Shown: piece after piece, positions 33,960 to 40,489 of the stretch
Position numbering within the stretch: the first letter of the stretch is position 1
How the letters are laid out: each line of letters begins with the position of its first letter
Source: JARFQW01 sp963842955
GTDB lineage: Bacteria > Pseudomonadota > Gammaproteobacteria > Steroidobacterales > XN24
DNA: 64,000 bases
NCBI GenBank assembly: GCA_963842955.1
Contig: CAWJIJ010000011.1
Coordinates: forward strand, 868,001 to 932,000
Direction: 5' to 3'
Program-made: the position numbers and the translations under genes
Notes under the pieces: model-generated
Database searches by the model: none
Told to the model about the DNA's origin: nothing
Seen by the model: the letters and a program-made list of their open reading frames with translations, nothing else

Positions 33960-34596
33960 GAGCCGCCTCCGGCGAGGCCGTTGTGTCGCCGGAAGGGTCC
34001 GCGGCGGCGACGGCGCGGCCCGGGGCGCTCGCCCCGGACAGGAAATTGGCCATGATCCGAGGGCCTTCCGGGGTCAGTACGCTCTCCGGATGGAATTGCA
34101 CGCCCTCCACGGGAAGGGTCTCGTGGCGGACCCCCATGATGATGCCGTCATCCGTACGGGCGGTGACGTACAGGCACGCGGGCAGGTCGCCCGCGCCGGC
34201 CACCAGCGAATGATAGCGGCCGACTTCCAGCGGGCCGGACAGGCCGGAGAAAACTCCCGCGCCGTCATGTTCGACCAGGGAACTCTTGCCGTGCATCAGC
34301 TCCGGAGCACGATGAATACTGCCGCCGAACGCTTCGGCAATGGACTGGTGGCCAAGACACACGCCGAAGATCGGCACACGACCCGCCATGGCCCGGATCA
34401 GCGGGACCGAGATGCCCGCCGCCTCCGGACGACCGGGCCCGGGGGAAATCACGAGGTGAGTGATATCGAGGCTGGCGGCTTCTTCCACCGTCAAGGCGTC
34501 GTTGCGGTGGACGAGCAGTTCGGCGCCGAGCTCGCGGAAAGCCTGAACGAGGTTGTAGGTGAAGGAATCGTAGTTGTCGATCATCAGCACGCGCAC
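33943..34596 (-). CDS. trpG: Anthranilate synthase component II (glutamine amidotransferase)
   Basis: 217 residues from a GTG two bases after the trpE stop. Class I amidotransferase with VISPGPGRPEAAG, catalytic cysteine in FGVCLGHQSIAEAFGG, and the His-Glu pair in GVQFHPESVLTPEG. Family members are about 190 residues; here a C-terminal tail of about 25 residues rich in Ala, Ser and Pro follows MANFLSG and reads into trpD. It supplies ammonia to TrpE and, in many bacteria, also to PabB; no pabB is in the window. Confidence 0.95.
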   Translation of the reverse strand: MRVLMIDNYDSFTYNLVQAFRELGAELLVHRNDALTVEEAASLDITHLVISPGPGRPEAAGISVPLIRAMAGRVPIFGVCLGHQSIAEAFGGSIHRAPELMHGKSSLVEHDGAGVFSGLSGPLEVGRYHSLVAGAGDLPACLYVTARTDDGIIMGVRHETLPVEGVQFHPESVLTPEGPRIMANFLSGASAPGRAVAAADPSGDTTASPEAAHARSE

Positions 34597-34598
34597 GG

Positions 34599-35975
34599 CT
34601 ACAGCCCCTCCCGGGCCATCTCGAGGGCCCGGCGCAAGATCGCGCTCTTGGCCATCACTTCGTTGAACTCGTTTTCGGGCACGCTGTCCGCGACGATTCC
34701 CGCCCCGGCCTGGTAGCGGTATTCGCCGTCGGAAAACACGATGGTCCGTATGGCAATGGCCTGGTCCATATTCCCCCCCTTGTCGAAGTATCCGACCGTC
34801 CCCGCATACAGCTCCCGGGGACAGGGCTCATAGGTATCGATGAGCTCCATGGCGCGAACCTTGGGCGCGCCCACCAGGGTTCCGGCGGGAAAAGCCGCGG
34901 CAAACAGGTCGAAGGCATCGCGGCCGGCTTCGAGTTCTCCGGTCACCCCGCTGACCAGGTGCATGACATGACTGTAGCGCTCGATGGAACGGCTCGGGTT
35001 GACGCGAATGGTCCCCGGAACACCGACACGGCCGAGGTCGTTTCGCGCGAGATCCACCAGCATCACATGCTCGGCAGCCTCCTTGGGGTCGTCGAGCAGT
35101 TCCTGCTCGTGGCGAAGATCGGCTGCGTCGGTCCGGCCGCGGGGCCGGGTCCCGGCGATAGGCCGAAGGGCCGCGTCGCGGCCGTTCAGGCGCACCAGGG
35201 CCTCCGGCGAACTCCCGGCCACGGCAAGCCCGTCCAGCTCGATGAAGTACATGTAGGGACTCGGATTGAGCAGTCGAAGCGCCCGGTAGACCTGGAAGGG
35301 CGGAACCCGGCAACGGCCCGAGAACGCGATCGACAGGACCAGCTGATAGACGTCGCCGGCGGCGATGTTTTCCTTCGCCGCATCCACGGCTTCGAGAAAG
35401 GCTTCGCGGGTCATGCTCGGGACCGGGTCGGAGAAATCGCCCGCCGGCATGAAGGGCACACCCCCGGACAAGGCACGGATCACCTCGCGCCTGAGCGCCT
35501 GGCGATCGCTTTCGGATCCCGCATGCAGCAAGGCTGCCCGCCGGCTCAGATGATCGAAAACCAGCAAGGACTCGGGCGCGACCCATGTGCCCTCCGGCAC
35601 CGAGCCACCGGGCTGGCGGATGAGCTTCTCGAAATACCGGACGAGATCGTAACCCGCCGCGCCGACAAGACCGCCCTTAAACGGCAGTTCCGGCACGTCC
35701 GGGGCAAGAGCCGGAGCCAGTGCCAGCGCCTTGCGCAAGCCATCCAGGAGCTCCGCAGACGTCGTGGGTCGGGGTGCAACATCTCCGTCCACGTTCAGGC
35801 CGTCGGCGCCAAGCCGCACCCTGAGCGCGTCGCCCAGACCGATGAACGAGTATCTGCCGAGGCGATTGCCGCTTTCCACGCTCTCCAGAAGAAAGCGCGG
35901 ACGGAATGCTGTCAGCTTGAGCCAGGCCGAGACCGGAGTGTCGAGATCGGCCGAAATGTCGAAAGGCTGTTGCAT
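34599..35975 (-). CDS. trpE: Anthranilate synthase component I
   Basis: 458 residues from the ATG at 35975 (GGGGAG close upstream); a longer frame would enter the attenuator. Chorismate enzyme: the N-terminal FLLESVES contains the LLES element of the tryptophan feedback site, and the catalytic domain shows PSPYMYFIELDGL, RPIAGTRPRGRT, DLARNDLGRVG, and AGAGIVADSVPENEFNE. Its N-terminus is shorter than usual: it starts only about 10 residues before DLDTPVSAWLKL. It is the first structural gene after the leader peptide. Confidence 0.95.
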   Translation of the reverse strand: MQQPFDISADLDTPVSAWLKLTAFRPRFLLESVESGNRLGRYSFIGLGDALRVRLGADGLNVDGDVAPRPTTSAELLDGLRKALALAPALAPDVPELPFKGGLVGAAGYDLVRYFEKLIRQPGGSVPEGTWVAPESLLVFDHLSRRAALLHAGSESDRQALRREVIRALSGGVPFMPAGDFSDPVPSMTREAFLEAVDAAKENIAAGDVYQLVLSIAFSGRCRVPPFQVYRALRLLNPSPYMYFIELDGLAVAGSSPEALVRLNGRDAALRPIAGTRPRGRTDAADLRHEQELLDDPKEAAEHVMLVDLARNDLGRVGVPGTIRVNPSRSIERYSHVMHLVSGVTGELEAGRDAFDLFAAAFPAGTLVGAPKVRAMELIDTYEPCPRELYAGTVGYFDKGGNMDQAIAIRTIVFSDGEYRYQAGAGIVADSVPENEFNEVMAKSAILRRALEMAREGL

Positions 35976-36021
35976 GGTCTCCCCGATGGTGGGCCCGAGT
36001 CCTGCCGGGGAGGGCAGCAAG

Positions 36022-36051
36022 AACCCACCCCCGCAGCGCCGGAGATGGGTT
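36022..36051 (-). terminator. trp attenuator terminator hairpin (segments 3:4)
   Basis: On the minus strand an 11-base-pair stem (36051-36041 with 36032-36022, two G-U pairs) closes an 8-base loop. It lies between the leader peptide stop and trpE. The following bases (CTTGC) are not a strong U-tract, so termination may be partial or assisted by other means. Segment 3 can alternatively pair with segment 2 (36106-36097). Confidence 0.65.
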
Positions 36052-36072
36052 TCCTGAAGTCCTGGCTGTCCG

Positions 36073-36153
36073 CTAGCGGGCTGACGGCCGGATCAGAACC
36101 CTCTCCGGGTCCTCCGGCCACCACCACCAGCTGTTTGGAGTGCTCAGGTTCAT
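36073..36153 (-). CDS. trpL: trp operon leader peptide
   Basis: 26 residues from the ATG at 36153 to TAG at 36075-36073, beginning MNLSTPNS and followed by four consecutive tryptophan codons (36129-36118), then PEDPERVLIRPSAR. Four adjacent Trp codons just upstream of trpE, followed by mutually exclusive hairpins, are diagnostic of ribosome-mediated attenuation. Segment 1 overlaps the codons just after the Trp run and pairs with segment 2 inside the peptide-coding region. No ribosome site is evident. Confidence 0.88.
   Translation of the reverse strand: MNLSTPNSWWWWPEDPERVLIRPSAR
36086..36119 (-). promoter_or_regulatory. trp leader 1:2 hairpin
   Basis: On the minus strand GGCCGGA (36119-36113) pairs perfectly with TCCGGCC (36092-36086), and inside it GGACCC (36112-36107) pairs with GGGTTC (36101-36096). 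The hairpin begins at the last Trp codon, so a ribosome stalled there would open it and free segment 2 (36106-36097) to pair with segment 3. Confidence 0.75.
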
Positions 36154-36160
36154 CCGTTCG

Positions 36161-36188
36161 ATGGTAGCGGCCTGAGCGAAGGGGTCAA
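36161..36188 (-). promoter_or_regulatory. Candidate trp promoter
   Basis: Minus-strand TTGACC (36188-36183) and TACCAT (36166-36161) match the sigma-70 -35 and -10 boxes at five and four of six positions, with a 16-base spacer. The start point would fall at about 36154, almost on the leader peptide ATG, which would make the transcript leaderless. A promoter further upstream cannot be excluded. Confidence 0.45.
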
Positions 36189-36206
36189 GCTTCGTTTGCG
36201 CGGGAC

Positions 36207-38057
36207 TCAAAACAGTCCGTAGAGCAAGGACAAGACGATGGTGAAGCCGATCCACATCACAATGGTCAGGGGGATCCCCACCCGCATGAAGTCGGTGAAC
36301 TTGTAGCCACCCGCGCTGAAGACCAGCAGGTTGGTCTGATAGCCCGTCGGCGTCGCATAGCTCATGTTGCTGCCAAAGATCACCGCCAGAATGAAAGCCT
36401 CGGGAGCGGCTCCGAGCTTGGTGGCAATACCGAGAGCAACCGGGGTGCCGATTACCGCTGCGGCGTTGTTGGAGACGATGTTCGTGAGCACCGCCATGGT
36501 GAGCATCAGCAGACTGAGGGCCGCCCAGGTCTGCAGTCCTGACGTGGTGTAGACGAAGAGATCCGACAGGAACTCGTCACCCCCGGTCTTGAGAATGGCG
36601 TCGCCCAGCGCGAGGCTGACGACGATAAGGAGCACGACCGATGCGCTCAGGGCACCCACCGCGTCACGCCACCCCACGCATCGGGTCAGAATCATCAGGG
36701 TGGCGCCCGCCAGGGCGCTGACGGCGATGGGCAACACACCCGTCGCCGCGGCGGCAACGATGGCCATCATGATGAGCATGGCCAACGGCGCCTTGCGGGT
36801 GTGCGGCAGATCCACCGTCCCGTCGAGGACAAGCATCGATCCGGAATTGCGCAACTCGCTGATACCGGTATTGCTGCCCTGGACGAGGATCACGTCGCCG
36901 GCGCGCAGGAGAACATCCTCGAAATCACCGCTCAGCTCGTCCATGCCCGTGCGTGCGCGATGGATCGCCAGCGGCATGAGCTTGTAACGGGTGCGGAACT
37001 GGGTCGTATTGAGGGTCCGGCGATGCAGCGGCGAACCGCTGGTGACGACAACTTCTGCCAGCTGCTGGGCCGGCCCGGCGATACTCGGGTCGTCACCGGG
37101 CCCGGACTCGCCGTCCACAACGTCATTCATGCTGACGCCGAGTAGCCGCTCGAACTCCTTGAGATTCTCGCGATTGTCGCTGACCAGCAGACGATCGCCC
37201 TCCTGGAGGCGCATGGACGGCAGTTTCGCGACGTAGAGGCCATCTCCCCGCTGAATCCGGTTGACCGTCATACGTTTCTCGGTGCGCTCGCGAATCTCAG
37301 CCAGCGTCTTGCCAAGGCACCAGCTGTCCTTGTTCACGAAGAGCATGGCCTTGTAAATGCGCGGGGAGGTATCCATCAGGGGCTGCTCGCGGTCGGGCAG
37401 CAGGCGCGGCGCAACCAGCCAGAGGAAGAGAATCCCTACCGAGCCGACGATCAGGACCGGCATGGTGAAGTCGAACATGTCGAATCTGCGCATGCCCAGA
37501 TCGGCGGATATCGCCACGACAAGCAGGTTGGTCGACGTGCCGATCGTTGTGCCCATGCCGCCGATCAGGGTCGCGAAATTCATCGGCATCAGCAGCTGGG
37601 ATGACGGAATTTTCCGGCGCAGCGAAATGCTGATCAAGAGCGGCAGAAGCATCACGACGATCGGCGTGTTGTTCAGAAACGCGCTCAGAACGGCGCAGAT
37701 GATCAGGGTCCCGAGCATCGCCAGGTGCGGACGGGCAGCCCACGCCCTGGCCATGGTCACCGCGAGCGGTTGCAGGGCGCCCGTGGTCTCGAGGCCTTTG
37801 CCTGCCACCATGAGCGCACCGATCGTAATGAGCGCCTCGTGCCCAAACCCAAAGAAAAAGTCCGTCGGCCTGATGGCCACGCCGTCATCTGCATAGGGGA
37901 AAATCTGAAAGCCAACGACCAGCAGCGTCAGCACGAGCATGCTGGACGTTTCTATAGGAATGCTGTCCCGGGTAAACAGGAAGAGTGCCACGACAGTCAG
38001 GCCGAGCACCGCGAGGCCATGAGGACCGGGCAGCGCGACGGTCAGGATTTCTCCCAT
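36207..38057 (-). CDS. SLC13/DASS family permease with RCK_C domains
   Basis: 616 residues. Two blocks of hydrophobic helices flank a cytoplasmic insertion of about 200 residues that contains two TrkA-C (RCK_C) domains (KRMTVNRIQRGDGLYVAKLPS and the region around LMPLAIHRAR). AFLNNTPIVVMLLPL and GTTIGTSTNLLVV are the duplicated SNT-like substrate/sodium motifs of the divalent anion:sodium symporter family, repeated as NIVSNNAAAVIGTPVA near the C-terminus. Relatives transport sulfate, dicarboxylates or other anions; specificity is not evident. It precedes the trp leader on the same strand with a 53-base gap. Confidence 0.85.
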   Translation of the reverse strand: MGEILTVALPGPHGLAVLGLTVVALFLFTRDSIPIETSSMLVLTLLVVGFQIFPYADDGVAIRPTDFFFGFGHEALITIGALMVAGKGLETTGALQPLAVTMARAWAARPHLAMLGTLIICAVLSAFLNNTPIVVMLLPLLISISLRRKIPSSQLLMPMNFATLIGGMGTTIGTSTNLLVVAISADLGMRRFDMFDFTMPVLIVGSVGILFLWLVAPRLLPDREQPLMDTSPRIYKAMLFVNKDSWCLGKTLAEIRERTEKRMTVNRIQRGDGLYVAKLPSMRLQEGDRLLVSDNRENLKEFERLLGVSMNDVVDGESGPGDDPSIAGPAQQLAEVVVTSGSPLHRRTLNTTQFRTRYKLMPLAIHRARTGMDELSGDFEDVLLRAGDVILVQGSNTGISELRNSGSMLVLDGTVDLPHTRKAPLAMLIMMAIVAAAATGVLPIAVSALAGATLMILTRCVGWRDAVGALSASVVLLIVVSLALGDAILKTGGDEFLSDLFVYTTSGLQTWAALSLLMLTMAVLTNIVSNNAAAVIGTPVALGIATKLGAAPEAFILAVIFGSNMSYATPTGYQTNLLVFSAGGYKFTDFMRVGIPLTIVMWIGFTIVLSLLYGLF

Positions 38058-38141
38058 ACTTTGGTATCGACTCTGTGACCGGCCATGAGGACCTGGGGAG
38101 GCGAGAGCTATAGCACGGGCCTCCCGGGAATGGCAACGCGG

Positions 38142-39410
38142 CTACTTCTTCCGCCAGGACGCCCAGCCCAGTCGCAGCATGCGGCCGTAGAGGCCCGAAT
38201 CCTCGATTCCACGCCGCCGCCAGGCCGGGCAGTCGGCGAGCCGTATCAGGGGAAAGAGATGACTGCAGGCCGCCTGGTCCGAGGCTTCCGCAATGCCCGG
38301 CGGAAAAAAGTCCCATGGCCGCCAGACCAGCAAATGGCTGTGGCGAAGGGTGGATGAGCCACGCTCGGCGGCGGCCGGATGACAAGTACCCGCCTGTCCG
38401 GCCAGCTGACGGGAGGCCCGGCGCGCGGCGATCCCGATGGCCGCCAGGAGTTCGCCCAGGCGATTGAACGTCGCAAGCCGCTCCGGGTGGCCGCCGAGAA
38501 GCACAGCGGCGTCCCCGAGCTCCCGCAGATGCAGCGACAGCCGCCGCCGCGAAGCCGCATGGGCGGCGAGCTCCGGAAGCGGCCAGGCTGCTGCGTCGAG
38601 TAAACCGTCGCCGAGACAAACCAGGTCTTCGCAAAGCGCGGCGACACGAGCAGGACGGCAACGGGTCTCGCGGACCAGCCGCGCCACGTCGAGCTCCAGG
38701 CGGATCCGGGCACTGCCGGCTGTTACGGGCTGGGCAAGGCCAGGCTCGGGGCCGTGCATTGCCCGGTAGTCGAGCAGGGGATCGACAGGCCCGGCACTTT
38801 CCTGCGGGACCAGGTGAAACCTTGGGTCCGCCGCGGCAAAGTCCAGGAGTTCGGCCCAGCGACGGCGAGCCGGGAGCGGCGCGGCGCCGTTACGACAGAG
38901 GTCGGTTTTTCGTTGCACGGCATCGAGCAGGTCGGGCGGCAACATCGCGAAGACATCGGGCTGCCCGGCGCAGGCCGCGGCCGCCTCCACAATGATCTCC
39001 GGGAAAGCCGCCCAGTGTGCGGGGACGGCCAGCGCGGCGGGGGCCAGGTCATGACCCCGGGCGGCCAGCGCGGCCCTCAGGGCATCGAGACCCTCGCGCA
39101 CGGCGGGAACACCCGGAGCCTGGAGGCCCTCCTTGCACAACACCACGGTCACCCGTTTTTCCGCGGCGAAAAGCGAGGCAAGCCGGGCCGAGAGGCCCTC
39201 CAGGTCCGGTCCGGCTTCCGGGGCCACGGGGATCCGTTCCACGAAATCGTCGGCCACGCGCAGCTCCGCAGGAGCGCGCCAGGCTGTGGCCGGGAGCCGA
39301 ACCATTCCGGTGCTGGCAAGTCGGCAGAAGCGGTCCTGCCAGCAGGCCGGGCCTGAGAGCGGCCGCGCCGCCGTTGCCGGCGGCGCGGCCGGATCGAATC
39401 GAGTAGCCAT
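38142..39410 (-). CDS. Protein of unknown function (422 residues)
   Basis: Read from the ATG at 39410, preceded by AGGAGGG at nine bases. The product is soluble, rich in Ala, Arg and Leu, and has no signal peptide or membrane segment. Features are ERIPVAPEAGPDLEGLSARL, VTVVLCKEGLQ, a conserved-looking AMLPPDLLDAVQRKTDLC, and a C-terminal block LIRLADCPAWRRRGIEDSG followed by LGRMLRLGWASWR-like residues (here YGRMLRLGWASW). Several cysteines occur but no metal-binding pattern is convincing. I do not recognise the family. It stands alone, divergent from the small gene at 39599. Confidence 0.65.
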   Translation of the reverse strand: MATRFDPAAPPATAARPLSGPACWQDRFCRLASTGMVRLPATAWRAPAELRVADDFVERIPVAPEAGPDLEGLSARLASLFAAEKRVTVVLCKEGLQAPGVPAVREGLDALRAALAARGHDLAPAALAVPAHWAAFPEIIVEAAAACAGQPDVFAMLPPDLLDAVQRKTDLCRNGAAPLPARRRWAELLDFAAADPRFHLVPQESAGPVDPLLDYRAMHGPEPGLAQPVTAGSARIRLELDVARLVRETRCRPARVAALCEDLVCLGDGLLDAAAWPLPELAAHAASRRRLSLHLRELGDAAVLLGGHPERLATFNRLGELLAAIGIAARRASRQLAGQAGTCHPAAAERGSSTLRHSHLLVWRPWDFFPPGIAEASDQAACSHLFPLIRLADCPAWRRRGIEDSGLYGRMLRLGWASWRKK

Positions 39411-39506
39411 CCCTGGCGTCCCTCCTCCCTGGAATCGGAAGCCTCGCAACGCTCCCGTGGGAGATCTACTGTAGAGATCGACCCGACGGCTTCGACAGAC
39501 GGAGTT

Positions 39507-39527
39507 TTTGCGCTATTCAGGCGCAAA
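39507..39527. promoter_or_regulatory. Perfect inverted repeat in a divergent intergenic region
   Basis: TTTGCGC and GCGCAAA, separated by TATTCAG, form a 7-base inverted repeat with 7-base spacing. It lies in the 188 bases between two divergent genes (39410 and 39599), so an operator for one or both is plausible; a weak terminator is less likely because no gene ends here. Confidence 0.4.
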
Positions 39528-39598
39528 CGCACCGCACCCGTGTTGCGCGCCCTTGCGCGCCGGGCAATGATGGAGCGGGGCGGCAACGGGAGGGGACG

Positions 39599-39931
39599 AT
39601 GAGGATCAAGGACCTGCTGAAAAAATGGAGCGGCAGGCGGGAAGAACCCGTCACCGCGGAAAGCTATTCGATTCACCTCCCGGTGGATGCGGCCGCGCGG
39701 GTTCACGCATTGGCGGACATGTATCCGGGGCTCGGTACGGACGGCATCCTCGCGGACCTCATCTCAAGTGCCCTGGCAGAGCTGGAGGCGACGATGCCCT
39801 ATGTCCCCGGGCCACGGGTGATCTCCGAGGACGATCACGGCGATCCCGTCTATGAGGACGCGGGCCCGATGCCAAGGTTTCTGGAACTAACCCGCCGCTA
39901 TCAGGACCATCTGACCGGCAAAACGGATTGA
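39599..39931 (+). CDS. Small conserved protein upstream of yajQ
   Basis: 110 residues with GGGAGGGG ahead of the ATG. It begins MRIKDLLKKWSG, then YSIHLPVDAAARVHALADMYPG and ISSALAELEATMPYV, ending in FLELTRRYQDHL. It looks like the short gammaproteobacterial proteins sometimes labelled pilin assembly or type 1 pili tip component; that label comes from databases without strong support, and no pilus genes are near. The N-terminal half has a ribbon-helix-helix-like feel (LPVDAAARVHALA). It is 10 bases upstream of yajQ and probably co-transcribed. Confidence 0.65.
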   Translation: MRIKDLLKKWSGRREEPVTAESYSIHLPVDAAARVHALADMYPGLGTDGILADLISSALAELEATMPYVPGPRVISEDDHGDPVYEDAGPMPRFLELTRRYQDHLTGKTD

Positions 39932-39941
39932 GGAGGACGGC

Positions 39942-40424
39942 ATGCCGTCATTCGACGTCGTATCGGAATTCGACCTGCATGAGGTTACCAATGCGGTAGA
40001 TCAGGCAAGCCGCGAAGTATCCAACCGCTTCGACTTCAAGGGTACCGGTGCGAAGTTCTCGCTGGAAAACACCGATATCAGCCTGGAGGCTGAAGCGGAT
40101 TTTCAGCTCAGGCAGATGCTCGACATCCTGACTGACAAGTTGTCCCGCCGCGGCATCGATGTCGCCTGCATGAAGACTCATGACCCGGAGCTGGTCGGCA
40201 GCCGGGCCCGGCAGCGGGTGGAACTTCGCAAGGGCATCGACAGGGAGCTGGCCAGGCGCCTCGTCAAGACGGTCAAGGACACGAAGATCAAGGTCCAGGC
40301 CGCAGTCCAGGGAGAACAGGTCAGAATATCGGGCAAGAAACGCGATGATCTCCAGCAGGTGATGGCCGTCCTGAAGGGCGGCGACTTCGACCTTCCCCTG
40401 CAGTTCACCAATTTCCGCGACTGA
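39942..40424 (+). CDS. yajQ: YajQ family nucleotide-binding protein
   Basis: 160 residues, usual length. It begins MPSFDVVSEFDLHEVTNAVD and continues with SNRFDFKGTGAKF, DMLTDKL-like (DILTDKLSRRGID) and LVKTVKDTKIKVQAAVQGEQVRISGKKRDDLQ in part. YajQ-family proteins bind nucleotides; some, such as the Xanthomonas member, bind c-di-GMP and regulate transcription. GGAGGA precedes the ATG. A c-di-GMP enzyme is encoded at 25330-28047, but no direct link is shown. Confidence 0.93.
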   Translation: MPSFDVVSEFDLHEVTNAVDQASREVSNRFDFKGTGAKFSLENTDISLEAEADFQLRQMLDILTDKLSRRGIDVACMKTHDPELVGSRARQRVELRKGIDRELARRLVKTVKDTKIKVQAAVQGEQVRISGKKRDDLQQVMAVLKGGDFDLPLQFTNFRD

Positions 40425-40489
40425 CGAGTGACCCGCCGCATGCTCAACTTGATCCACCACAGCGGCTCCGACAATCGGTCTGCGCGCTC

